Shown: positions 57,182 to 64,000 of the stretch, in pieces
Layout of the letters: each line of letters starts with the position of its first letter
Numbering within the stretch: position 1 is the first letter of the stretch
From: Vannielia litorea
GTDB lineage: Bacteria > Pseudomonadota > Alphaproteobacteria > Rhodobacterales > Rhodobacteraceae
Assembly: GCF_019801175.1 (NCBI RefSeq)
Contig: NZ_JAHVJR010000001.1
Location: 1-64,000 of the forward strand
Reading direction: 5' to 3'
DNA length: 64,000 nt
The notes under the pieces: model-generated
What the model was told of the DNA's origin: nothing
Database searches by the model: none
The model's input: the letters and a program-made list of their open reading frames with translations, nothing else
Position numbers and translations under genes: made by a program

Positions 57182-58200
57182 GCGAGCCAGACCCAACCCT
57201 GCGCCCAGAGCCGCGCGAAGAGGATACGGCCTCCGGCGCGCTCCGGCCCGAAACGCTCGATGATTTCACCGGGCAGGCGGAGGCGCGGGCGAACCTGAAG
57301 GTGTTCATCGAAAGCGCCAAGCGGCGCGGGCAGGCGATGGACCATACGCTGTTTCATGGCCCCCCTGGCCTCGGCAAGACGACGCTGGCGCAGATCATGG
57401 CCAAGGAGCTTGGTGTGGGCTTTCGGATGACCTCCGGCCCGGTGCTGGCGCGGGCGGGCGACCTGGCGGCGATCCTCACAAACCTCGAGCCGCGCGATGT
57501 GCTCTTCATCGACGAGATCCACCGGATGAACCCGGTGGTGGAAGAGGTGCTCTACCCGGCGATGGAGGACTTCGCGCTCGATCTGGTGATCGGTGAGGGA
57601 CCGGCGGCAAGGTCGGTGCGGATCGAGCTGGAGCCGTTCACGCTGGTGGGGGCGACCACACGGCTGGGGCTGTTGCAAACGCCGCTGCGCGACCGCTTTG
57701 GCATTCCGACGCGGTTGCAGTTTTACACGGTGGAAGAGCTGCATAGCATCACCATGCGGGGCGCGCGGCTGTTGAACATTCCCTGCGACGAGGACGGCGC
57801 GCATGAGATCGCGGCCCGCTCGCGGGGCACGCCGCGGATTGCCGGGCGGCTGCTGCGGCGGGTGGTGGATTTTGCGCTGGTCGAGGGCGACGGGCGGATC
57901 ACGCGGGCCATCGCAGACGGGGCGCTGACCCGGCTGGGGGTGGACAAGCTGGGGCTCGACGGCGCAGACCGGCGCTACCTGAGCCTCATCGCGGAGGCCT
58001 ATCAGGGCGGGCCTGTGGGGGTGGAAACGCTCTCGGCGGCGCTCTCGGAGAGCCGGGACGCGATCGAGGAAGTGATCGAGCCCTATTTGCTGCAACAGGG
58101 GCTGATCCAGCGCACCCCGCGCGGGCGGGCGCTGGCGAGCCGGGCGTGGAGCCATCTTGGCCTTGCGCCGCCGAGCGGGCCGGGCGACCTGTTTACCTGA
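57178..58200 (+). CDS. ruvB: Holliday junction branch migration ATPase RuvB
   Basis: RuvB is the hexameric AAA+ motor that moves Holliday junctions with RuvA. The 340-residue protein has Walker A (FHGPPGLGKTTLAQ), Walker B (VLFIDEIHRMN), the sensor 1 region LVGATTRLGLLQTPLRDRFG with the arginine finger, sensor 2 (RGTPRIAGRLLRR) and the C-terminal winged helix (GLIQRTPRGRALASRAW). Its ATG overlaps the stop of the GIY-YIG gene. The N-terminal 25 residues are the usual acidic tail. Confidence 0.97.
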   Translation: MSEPDPTLRPEPREEDTASGALRPETLDDFTGQAEARANLKVFIESAKRRGQAMDHTLFHGPPGLGKTTLAQIMAKELGVGFRMTSGPVLARAGDLAAILTNLEPRDVLFIDEIHRMNPVVEEVLYPAMEDFALDLVIGEGPAARSVRIELEPFTLVGATTRLGLLQTPLRDRFGIPTRLQFYTVEELHSITMRGARLLNIPCDEDGAHEIAARSRGTPRIAGRLLRRVVDFALVEGDGRITRAIADGALTRLGVDKLGLDGADRRYLSLIAEAYQGGPVGVETLSAALSESRDAIEEVIEPYLLQQGLIQRTPRGRALASRAWSHLGLAPPSGPGDLFT

Positions 58201-58250
58201 GGAACCTCCGCCCGCGCGCGGCGTTGACCTGCGCCTGACGGAGAGACCCC

Positions 58251-58634
58251 ATGCGCGACACCCTTCTTGCCACCGCCCTCTTGGGCCTTGCCGCCTGCGT
58301 GCCCGTTGTGGGCGAGGAGGAGGCGGGCATCCCCACGCGCCTGCAGGGCAATTGGGCGCTGACGGCGCTGGATTGCGAGGGTGGCGCAGCCGCCAAGGGG
58401 CTGATGCGGGTGGGCGAGACCACGGTGCAGTTTTACGAAAGCCGGGCGGTGCTGGGCGAGGTGCATGAGCGCGATGCCTCGCGGATCCGCGCGAGTTTTG
58501 CCTTTGAAGGCGAAGGACAGACTTGGCAGAGCGACATGGTGCTGGACGGGCAGGATGGCGGCGACACGCTGATCCGCCGGACCTATGGCAACACCGACCT
58601 GCCGGGGCCGCTGAAGTACACGCGCTGCGGATAA
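58251..58634 (+). CDS. Predicted lipoprotein
   Basis: A 127-residue protein with a lipoprotein signal (TALLGLAACVPVVG; lipid cysteine at residue 16). The mature part is about 110 residues and appears beta-rich, with LQGNWALTALDCEGG and QTWQSDMVLDGQDGGDTLIRRTYGN. Two further cysteines (DCEGG and the C-terminal TRCG) could pair. No family was recognised. The gene is 50 bases downstream of ruvB in the same direction and may be transcribed with it. Confidence 0.72.
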   Translation: MRDTLLATALLGLAACVPVVGEEEAGIPTRLQGNWALTALDCEGGAAAKGLMRVGETTVQFYESRAVLGEVHERDASRIRASFAFEGEGQTWQSDMVLDGQDGGDTLIRRTYGNTDLPGPLKYTRCG

Positions 58635-58677
58635 GCCCCGGCTTGCCGCGACGCGCCTGCTTTGGCACAACCGGGCC

Positions 58678-59295
58678 ATGAGCCCCGATGACATCGCCCG
58701 CCTCTTCACCCGCGCAGACGGAACCTACCACTTTGCCCGCTGGCAGCGGCCCATCGTGCCGATCGTCTTTGGCGTCGAGGACGAGACGCTGGCGGTGGTG
58801 AAAGGCGCCTGCGAGGCTGTGGTGGCGATGGCGGGCCACAAGATGGCCGAGATGGACCATGACCAGGGCGCGAACCTGTTTTTCTTCTTCTTCCGGGAGT
58901 GGGACGAGCTGCTGGCCGTGCCGGACCTTGGCGGGATGATCCCCGGGCTGGACGGGCTGGTGGAGCGGCTGGAGCGGGCAGGGGCTTCAAGCTACCGCGC
59001 GTTCCGCTTTGAGGCGGAGGGGGCCATTCGGGCCGGGTTTGTCTTTGTGCGGATGGATGCGGAGAATTCGGCCATGTCGGCGGAGGCGCTGGCGCTGTCG
59101 CAGATGGTGCAGGTGATGCTGGACTGGGGCGAGGGCGCCTTTGCGGGCGCCTCGCCGCTGGGGCTGGTGGACGGGCGGGCGGTGCTGCGCCCGGAGATCG
59201 CGGAGGTGATCGTGGCGGGCTATGACCCGGTGATGCCGGTGGCGGCGAGCGACCCGAGCCATGCGCTGCGGCTGGCGGCGAGGCTGGGGCGATGA
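58678..59295 (+). CDS. Conserved-type hypothetical protein upstream of ybgC
   Basis: A 205-residue soluble protein without signal or membrane segments. It starts MSPDDIARLFTRADGTYHFARWQRPIVP. A run of six phenylalanines (ANLFFFFFREWDELL) and a central PDLGGMIPGLDGLVERLERAG segment stand out. The C-terminal half ends in alanine-rich helices. I do not recognise a family, but proteins of this shape sit before ybgC in other Rhodobacteraceae. Its stop overlaps the start of ybgC by four bases (ATGA), so the two are translated together. Confidence 0.75.
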   Translation: MSPDDIARLFTRADGTYHFARWQRPIVPIVFGVEDETLAVVKGACEAVVAMAGHKMAEMDHDQGANLFFFFFREWDELLAVPDLGGMIPGLDGLVERLERAGASSYRAFRFEAEGAIRAGFVFVRMDAENSAMSAEALALSQMVQVMLDWGEGAFAGASPLGLVDGRAVLRPEIAEVIVAGYDPVMPVAASDPSHALRLAARLGR

Positions 59296-59690
59296 GCCAT
59301 CGGTTTGCCTGCGAAGTCTACTACGAAGACACCGACCTTTCGGGCTTTGTCTATCACGCCAATTACCTGAAGTTCATCGAACGCGCCCGCTCGGACTGGG
59401 TGGCCGGACTGGGGGTGGATCAGAACGCGATGCGCGAGGCCGGGCTGGTCTTTGCCGTGCGGCGGATCGAGGCGGATTTTCTGGCGCCCGCGCGGCTGGG
59501 CGATGCGCTGGAGGTGCAGACCGAGGTGGCCAGCCGGACGGCGGCGCGGATGGTGCTGGCGCAGAGCGTGATGAAGGATGGTGTGGCGCTGTTCGAGGCG
59601 CAGGTGACGCTGGTGGCAATGGGCACGGGCGGGCGGCCTGTGCGGTTGCCGGAGGCGCTGCGCGGTGCGGTGGACGCGGGTCAGGCCTGA
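59292..59690 (+). CDS. ybgC: Tol-Pal-associated acyl-CoA thioesterase YbgC
   Basis: A 132-residue hotdog-fold thioesterase. The N-terminal CEVYYEDTDLSGFVYHANYLKF motif contains the catalytic aspartate of the YbgC/4-hydroxybenzoyl-CoA thioesterase group. In many bacteria ybgC leads the tolQRAB-pal operon and acts on acyl-CoA or acyl-ACP in phospholipid metabolism. Here no tol genes follow; the next gene is on the other strand. Length and motif are typical. Confidence 0.92.
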   Translation: MSHRFACEVYYEDTDLSGFVYHANYLKFIERARSDWVAGLGVDQNAMREAGLVFAVRRIEADFLAPARLGDALEVQTEVASRTAARMVLAQSVMKDGVALFEAQVTLVAMGTGGRPVRLPEALRGAVDAGQA

Positions 59691-59712
59691 GACGGGAATT
59701 TCGAGAGCTGGA

Positions 59713-60186
59713 TTAGCTGATCGGTGCGGGGGGCTGGCAGCGGATGTGCAGGTGGGTGCAGCGCGGGGGTGACCAATCGGTCCGGTCCCAGCAATAGGCC
59801 TCGCCGCCGTCGATCAGCCGCAGAATCCAGACCACCGGGCTGCCCTCGTCTGTCACCCGCTGTTCGCCGTGCAGATACATGGTGATCGTGCCCTCCTCGG
59901 GATCACTCTCCAGCACGTCGTAACTGCCTTGCTGGTCGGTCTCGCCGAGGTAGTTGATCATCGGTCCCTGCCAGTCGAACCAGCTCTTGGTGCGCTCCTC
60001 GTTGAAGGTGATCGTGTGGGGGTTCTCGTCGCAGTGCATCTCGGCCACATCGGGGAAGGCCCAGCGGTTGGCGGTGAGATGGGCGAAGATGTCGGCGGGC
60101 AGTGCGGGCGGGCCGCTCTGGCCTGCGCCGGGCAGGGCGAGGGCGGAGAGCACAAGGGCGAGGGTGAGGGAGCGGGCGGGGCGCAT
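59713..60186 (-). CDS. Secreted protein of unknown function
   Basis: A 157-residue protein with a signal peptide (LTLALVLSALALPGAGQSG, cleavage near residue 23). The mature part contains tryptophans and acidic loops (NRWAFPDVAEMHCDENPHTITFN, KSWFDWQGPMINYLG) and four cysteines, so disulfides are likely (AYCWDRTDWSPPRCTHLHIRC). No named domain was recognised. The gene is alone on its strand between ybgC and the histidine kinase. Function is unknown; a periplasmic binding role is possible. Confidence 0.68.
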   Translation of the reverse strand: MRPARSLTLALVLSALALPGAGQSGPPALPADIFAHLTANRWAFPDVAEMHCDENPHTITFNEERTKSWFDWQGPMINYLGETDQQGSYDVLESDPEEGTITMYLHGEQRVTDEGSPVVWILRLIDGGEAYCWDRTDWSPPRCTHLHIRCQPPAPIS

Positions 60187-60240
60187 GGCCGGAGGGTAGC
60201 GCCGTGCGCGGGCGGCGCAAGCTGCGGATTGCCGCCGTGC

Positions 60241-61611
60241 TCAGACGGCGGCGCGCTTGCCCACGGGCTGGGCGCGTTCAGCAGTTTGAGCCTTTTGCGC
60301 GGTCGGCGGCACGGTCGTTTGGCTGCGGGCGGGCAGGTAGAGGGTGAAGCGGCTGCCCTTGCCGGGCTGCGATTCGGCATGGGCGTGGCCGGAGGATTGG
60401 CGGGCGAAGCCCTCGACCATCGCCAGCCCCAGCCCGGTGCCGCGCCCCTTGGGCTTGGTGGAGAAGAAGGGATCGAAGATCTTGTCGATCGCGTCGGGCG
60501 GGATGCCGCCGCCGCTGTCGGTCACCGAGAGGGCGACGAAATCCTTGGGCGGCAGGAAGGCCGGGCGGGCGGCGGAGGTGGGCAGGTGCCGGGCCTCGAA
60601 GTGCATTGAGCCGCCCTCGGGCATGGCATCGCGGGCGTTGATGGCGAGGTTCAGCAGCGCCGCTTGCAGGGTGGTTTCATCGGCGAGGATCTGCGGCAGG
60701 TCTGGTTCGGCCTCCGCGCTCAGGCCGATGGAGGCGGGCACCACACGGCGCACCAGACGCTCGACCTCGAAGAGCGCGTGGGCCGGGTCGATCCGCCGGG
60801 GCTCCAGCATGGAGGTGCGCCCGAGGGCGAGCAAGTGGCGGGTCAGCGCCGCCCCGCGCCAGCAGGCGGTGAGCGCCTCGCGGGCGCAGGCGTGGCGCGC
60901 CTCTTCTTCCTCGGTGATGTCCATCAGTTCGAGGTTGCCCTGCACCACGCTGAGCAGGTTGTTGAAGTCATGCGCGATGCCGCCCGCGAGGGTGCCGATG
61001 GCCTCCATCTTCTGGGCCTGAAAGAATTGTCGCTGTGTTTCCAGAAACTTGGCATAGGCCTGATTGGCCTCGTACACGGCGACGAGCAGGTAGCCGATGA
61101 TCGAGAAGGCGAGGATGACCGAGGTGTAGAACAGCGCGCCGCCGCCGGGGCTTTGCCATGTGGAGGCGGCGATGATCAGGAAGGCGAGGCCGAGGGGCAC
61201 CATGTAGGCCGCCGAGATCTGCCAGACCCGGGCGCGGACCAAGAAGACGTTCAGCACCGCGCCGACCAGCAGCACCATGGCGCCGAACTTCAGGGTCGGG
61301 TCGGGGTGAAGCCAGAGGTAGACCGGCAGGGTGGCATAGGCCGTAGCGATCAGCGCCGAGATGGCGACCATGAAGTAGAAGAACCGGCGGGATTGGGCGT
61401 GGGGCCAGAGGCCGAGGACGGTCTTTTCGAGCGCGACGATGCTGTAGTAGCTGGCGAGCCAGTAGGGCAGGAAGGTCAGATCGAGGAGCAGCGTTCCGGC
61501 TGCCGTCCCGATGAGCATCAGGAGGATGCGTGCCACGAACTCCGGGCTGCGCACACGTTCGGCGCGGCGCAACACGTCCAGGCGTGCGCTGAAATCGTCC
61601 TCTTCCGTCAT
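60241..61611 (-). CDS. Membrane histidine kinase
   Basis: A 456-residue sensor kinase. Six transmembrane helices lie between residues 27 and 182 (for example ILLMLIGTAAGTLLLDLTFLP and SVILAFSIIGYLLVAVYEA), with no large outer domain. The HisKA part has the phosphorylated His214 in TLAGGIAHDFNNLLSVVQGN. The HATPase part has the N box LLNLAINARDAM, the DSGGGIP G1 box, FDPFFSTKPKGRGTGLGLAMV, and a lysine/alanine-rich tail. No receiver domain or response regulator gene is next to it, so it is an orphan kinase. It is divergent from the MarR gene. The signal is unknown. Confidence 0.88.
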   Translation of the reverse strand: MTEEDDFSARLDVLRRAERVRSPEFVARILLMLIGTAAGTLLLDLTFLPYWLASYYSIVALEKTVLGLWPHAQSRRFFYFMVAISALIATAYATLPVYLWLHPDPTLKFGAMVLLVGAVLNVFLVRARVWQISAAYMVPLGLAFLIIAASTWQSPGGGALFYTSVILAFSIIGYLLVAVYEANQAYAKFLETQRQFFQAQKMEAIGTLAGGIAHDFNNLLSVVQGNLELMDITEEEEARHACAREALTACWRGAALTRHLLALGRTSMLEPRRIDPAHALFEVERLVRRVVPASIGLSAEAEPDLPQILADETTLQAALLNLAINARDAMPEGGSMHFEARHLPTSAARPAFLPPKDFVALSVTDSGGGIPPDAIDKIFDPFFSTKPKGRGTGLGLAMVEGFARQSSGHAHAESQPGKGSRFTLYLPARSQTTVPPTAQKAQTAERAQPVGKRAAV

Positions 61612-61844
61612 GCTTCCCGTCGGGTGTGGTGCAGCCGGAGGCTCCAGCATTTGTGCCAGGCTGCAGGCACCCGAAATTGTTTGCCCTTCAAACAAAGTTA
61701 CGGGGCGACGAAATGAATTTCAATCCAAAGCTGTGTTGCGCACATTAATTTTCCCGAAGAAGTAATTCTGGCAACTATCTTGCAAAACATGCATCTGTTA
61801 TTGATTGCGGATCAGTCACCTTGCGAATGGGCCGGGACAGGCCA

Positions 61845-62369
61845 ATGGACAGCAACCGGATCGGAGCCTTTGTGAGCCTGGTCGAAGACCGGGCGAGCAC
61901 CGCCTTGGGCAATGTCAGCGCCCATGAGGCGGCGGTGCTCTCGGCGATCCGGTTTCGGCCCGGCGTTATCGCCCATGCGCTGCATGGCATCCTCGGCCTC
62001 TCGCAACCGGCGGTGGCACGCCTCCTGCGCGGGCTGGAGAACCGGAGGCTGGTTCGGCGCGGGCCAGCGCGGGGGCGGACGGTGCCGTTGGGGCTGACCG
62101 AGGCGGGGGAGGCCACTGTGGAGCGGGTGCTGGAAGCGCGGCGGGCGGCGATGGAGCAGCTGGTGGCGCCACTCGCGCCGGAGGAGCAGGCGCAACTTGC
62201 CGATCTGATGGACAAGATGCTGGCCGGTGCCCTGCGCTCCCGCGCTCACGGGCGGCACCTGTGCCGGCTGTGCGACTACGACCGGTGCAGCGCGGCGGGC
62301 TGCCCGGTGGAGGCGCGGGTCGACGAGATCGACGGCGGGGTCGACTGGCGCAACGAGTTCAGAAAATGA
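61845..62369 (+). CDS. MarR-family regulator with C-terminal cysteine cluster
   Basis: A 174-residue winged-helix regulator. The HTH (about residues 42-75: HALHGILGLSQPAVARLLRGL) and wing (RRGPARGRTVPLGLTEAG) fit MarR. After the dimerisation helices a C-terminal extension carries four cysteines at 140, 143, 148 and 153 (HLCRLCDYDRCSAAGCPVE), likely a metal or redox site. The start at 61845 is chosen because the family begins a short helix before residue 10; in-frame ATG 61827 is possible. It is divergent from the histidine kinase across 233 bases of AT-rich DNA. A bidirectional terminator follows. Confidence 0.84.
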   Translation: MDSNRIGAFVSLVEDRASTALGNVSAHEAAVLSAIRFRPGVIAHALHGILGLSQPAVARLLRGLENRRLVRRGPARGRTVPLGLTEAGEATVERVLEARRAAMEQLVAPLAPEEQAQLADLMDKMLAGALRSRAHGRHLCRLCDYDRCSAAGCPVEARVDEIDGGVDWRNEFRK

Positions 62370-62370
62370 A

Positions 62371-62402
62371 AACGCCGCCCGCGGAGGTCCGGGGCGGCGT
62401 TT
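62371..62402. terminator. Bidirectional terminator between the MarR gene and rpmE
   Basis: AACGCCGCCC (62371-62380) pairs with GGGCGGCGTT (62392-62401). A residues precede and T residues follow, so it can stop transcripts from both sides. It lies between convergent genes. Confidence 0.82.
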
Positions 62403-62424
62403 GATCTTACAGAGGGGAGGTGGC

Positions 62425-62646
62425 TCAGAAGCCGAGGCCCTCGTATTTTTTCTTGAACTTCGACACGCGGCCACCGGTGTCCATCAGGCGGGCGTTGCCG
62501 CCGGTCCAGGCCGGGTGAACGGAGGGGTCGATGTCGAGCGACAGGGTGTCGCCCTCGGCGCCCCAGGTCGATTTCATCTGCACCACGTCGCCGTTGGTCA
62601 GCTTGACGTCGATGGTGTGATACTCGGGATGCAGGTCTTTTTTCAT
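62425..62646 (-). CDS. rpmE: 50S ribosomal protein L31
   Basis: A 73-residue protein beginning MKKDLHPEYHTIDVKLTNGD, with the L31 motif VHPAWTGGNARLMDTGGRVSKF. It has no CxxC pairs, so it is the zinc-free form. The start at 62646 follows AAGGAGCAGAGACC. It lies 12 bases downstream of rplS on the same strand, so both are in the trmD-rplS-rpmE unit. Confidence 0.96.
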   Translation of the reverse strand: MKKDLHPEYHTIDVKLTNGDVVQMKSTWGAEGDTLSLDIDPSVHPAWTGGNARLMDTGGRVSKFKKKYEGLGF

Positions 62647-62658
62647 GGTCTCTGCTCC

Positions 62659-63042
62659 TTAAGCCTCGGCGCCGCCGAGCGGCTTGTAGTTGGTCACCTC
62701 GGCGATCCGCGCGGACTTACCGCGGCGGGTGCGGAGGTAGTAGAGCTTGGCGCGGCGGACGCGACCACGACGCACCACTTCGATGCTGTCGATGTTGGTC
62801 GAGTGCAGCGGGAAGACCCGCTCGACGCCTTCGCCAAAGGAAATCTTGCGCACGGTGAACGAGCCGGCAATGCCCGCGCCGTTCTTGCGGGAGATGCACA
62901 CGCCTTCGTAGTTCTGAACGCGGGTACGGGTGCCCTCGGTCACCTTGTAGCCGACGCGCACAGTGTCGCCGGCTTTGAAATCGGGAATGTCCTTCCCGAG
63001 GGAGGCAACCTGTTCGGCCTCCAGTTCAGCGATCAGGTCCAT
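62659..63042 (-). CDS. rplS: 50S ribosomal protein L19
   Basis: A 127-residue protein with MDLIAELEAEQVASLGKDIPDF and FKAGDTVRVGYKVTEGTRTRVQ at the start, and RRGRVRRAKLYYLRTRRGKSARI near the end; this is L19, located at the 30S-50S interface. AGGAG is eight bases before ATG 63042; a GTG at 63051 is too close to it. The trmD gene upstream is the conserved neighbour. A short hairpin (63063-63078) lies in the leader. Confidence 0.96.
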   Translation of the reverse strand: MDLIAELEAEQVASLGKDIPDFKAGDTVRVGYKVTEGTRTRVQNYEGVCISRKNGAGIAGSFTVRKISFGEGVERVFPLHSTNIDSIEVVRRGRVRRAKLYYLRTRRGKSARIAEVTNYKPLGGAEA

Positions 63043-63062
63043 CTGATCCACTCCTATGTTGC

Positions 63063-63078
63063 CCGTGGTATGCCACGG
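63063..63078 (-). promoter_or_regulatory. Leader hairpin of rplS
   Basis: CCGTGG (63063-63068) and CCACGG (63073-63078) form a perfect six-base stem with a four-base loop, about 20 bases before the rplS start in the minus-strand message. The surrounding 63043-63291 stretch has no gene I can support. It could be an RNA control element for rplS, or incidental. Confidence 0.3.
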
Positions 63079-63291
63079 AGGTTTGGCGTGCCTCAGAGCT
63101 TCGGGTTTTATGCCGGGTCCGCCGATATGCGCCCGCCGAAGGGTTCAGCCACTGTTACTTGCAGGTCGTCCGGTTTGGCCTTTGCCAATGCCCAAACGGT
63201 CCGACAGGCGATTCCGCCCGCAGACCGGCGCTGTTTAGGGGCTTGGGGGCTTTGGATCAAGGGGTTTCGTGGCCCGCGTGGGGCGGGCGGC

Positions 63292-63513
63292 TCACCGCGG
63301 TGGCCGGGCGAGGCTTTTCCACCAGCGGGGGCTGAAGAGGTGCGGGCAGGCGAAGGCCAGCAGGGCCAGCACGAGGGGGATGCCGAGGGCGGGCGTGGTG
63401 ATGACGAGCAACACCAGCAGCAGCGCGGCGGGCGTGATCAGCACCGCTTTGGTGGCAAGGGGCAGTTGGGCGAGTTTGTCTTTCACTGTCTTCAGGTCTT
63501 CCGGTTCTTTCAC
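63292..63513 (-). CDS. Small membrane protein between trmD and rplS
   Basis: A 73-residue protein from GTG 63513. A charged N terminus (KEPEDLKTVKDKLAQLPLATK) is followed by a long hydrophobic stretch (ALLLVLLVITTPALGIPLVLALLAF), enough for one or two membrane helices, and a basic tail. No family was recognised. It lies between trmD and rplS on the same strand (114 bases after trmD). Start choice is tentative. Confidence 0.6.
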   Translation of the reverse strand: MKEPEDLKTVKDKLAQLPLATKAVLITPAALLLVLLVITTPALGIPLVLALLAFACPHLFSPRWWKSLARPPR

Positions 63514-63627
63514 CGGATTTTTTGCCCGTGAAAGGCGGCAAGAGGGTGGCAGCCATGGGGCGTCAGGGCCTGAAGGCGGAAACGCTCTGTTCAGCCGGTT
63601 TGGGTTGCGGCCCGGACGGCCGGGCCG

Positions 63628-64000
63628 TCAGCCCTCGCCCCGGTACTTTCGCCACAGGTCGGGGCGGCGCGCGGCGGTGAGGGCCTCGCTCGTCTCGCGG
63701 CGCCAGTCGGCGATGCGCCCGTGGTGGCCCGAGAGCAGCACCTGCGGAATCTCGCGCCCGCGCCATGTGGCGGGCTTGGTGTATTGCGGGTGTTCGAGCA
63801 GGCCGTTCGAGTGGCTCTCCTCTTCGGTGGAGGCCTCGTTGCCGAGCACGCCGGGGAGCAGGCGGATGGTGGCATCGAGCATCGCTTGCGCGGCGATCTC
63901 GCCGCCGGTCAGCACGAAGTCACCAAGGCTGACCTCTTCGACGCCGAACTCCTCCAGCGCCCGTTCGTCCACCCCCTCGAAGCGACCGCAGAGCAGGGTG
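63628..64000 (-). CDS. trmD: tRNA (guanine-N1)-methyltransferase TrmD, C-terminal part (partial)
   Basis: The window ends inside this gene; about 124 C-terminal codons are present. The visible part has the SPOUT-type knot sequence LCGRFEGVDERALEEFGVEEVSLGDFVLTGGE, GRIADWRRE and the C-terminal helical domain (LLEHPQYTKPATWRGREIPQVLLSGHHG). TrmD methylates G37 of tRNAs to prevent frameshifting. The stop is TGA at 63628-63630. It heads the trmD-small gene-rplS-rpmE cluster, typical of proteobacteria. Confidence 0.96.
   Translation of the reverse strand, partial: TLLCGRFEGVDERALEEFGVEEVSLGDFVLTGGEIAAQAMLDATIRLLPGVLGNEASTEEESHSNGLLEHPQYTKPATWRGREIPQVLLSGHHGRIADWRRETSEALTAARRPDLWRKYRGEG

Noticed and set aside
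1..64000. Prophage, insertion sequences, integrases or CRISPR arrays
   Set aside because: No transposase, integrase, phage structural or cas gene motif is visible on either strand.

Overview
The window looks like a chromosomal segment of a marine alphaproteobacterium of the Rhodobacteraceae (Roseobacter group). Base composition is strongly GC-rich. Several genes are characteristic of the group: an Mcl1-type malyl-CoA lyase, polyhydroxybutyrate genes phbA/phbB, a DUF4175 protein beside lysA, the D-glutamate pair dgcN/dgcA, and DUF1127, DUF465, DUF2007 and DUF1244 proteins. No phage, insertion sequence, CRISPR array or replication origin was seen. The window is mostly housekeeping with a few accessory islands.

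Layout: (1-6046) the end of tuf with a terminator, a two-subunit molybdenum hydroxylase, a CorA/ZntB-type transporter, tRNA-Trp and ETF:ubiquinone oxidoreductase. (6179-11096) a TPR protein overlapping ispE, a polyprenyl diphosphate synthase, and small DUF2007, methyltransferase and DUF465 genes. (11077-16985) an EamA exporter and its LysR neighbour, phbB and phbA, an EAL protein, and tag. (17010-25378) tlpA divergent from argH, three overlapping mini-lipoproteins, a ClpP-fold membrane protein, lysA, a large DUF4175 protein and a zinc-ribbon membrane protein. (25552-30465) ftsE-ftsX-acyltransferase-PPOX overlapping operon, accA and an AraC regulator. (30490-35664) mcl1 divergent from a D-amino-acid cluster dgcN-dgcA-phosphoesterase-dat. 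(35778-43748) a repeat-rich OmpA protein, an HhH membrane protein, DUF1244, N-formylglutamate amidohydrolase, pyk, lysE and a dienelactone hydrolase. (43924-54815) rpmI-rplT, a Hint protein, a glutaredoxin-DoxX fusion, pheS and pheT separated by small genes, a secreted protein, a GST, mscL, adk and DUF1127. (55150-64000) ruvC-ruvA-[GIY-YIG gene]-ruvB, a lipoprotein, ybgC, a histidine kinase divergent from a cysteine-rich MarR protein, rpmE, rplS and the end of trmD.

The most interesting signals are not in the ordinary genes. (1) Two loci 30 kb apart, upstream of the ZntB-like gene and upstream of dgcA, carry the same four-unit array of the 7-mer ATGCACA repeated every 11 bp. Both are flanked by TTAAC motifs. 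This looks like a phased operator for an unknown regulator. (2) A GIY-YIG nuclease gene of visibly lower GC sits between ruvA and ruvB, with a four-base stop/start overlap at each end. (3) A 12-mer, GCAAGAAAATGC, recurs only in gaps between convergent gene ends. (4) Three tiny lipoprotein genes downstream of argH appear to be tandem, diverged copies.

Many gene pairs are coupled by ATGA or GTGA overlaps, and several convergent pairs overlap at their stops, so the segment is very compact. All functions are inferred from recognisable motifs and neighbourhoods; no database search was run.
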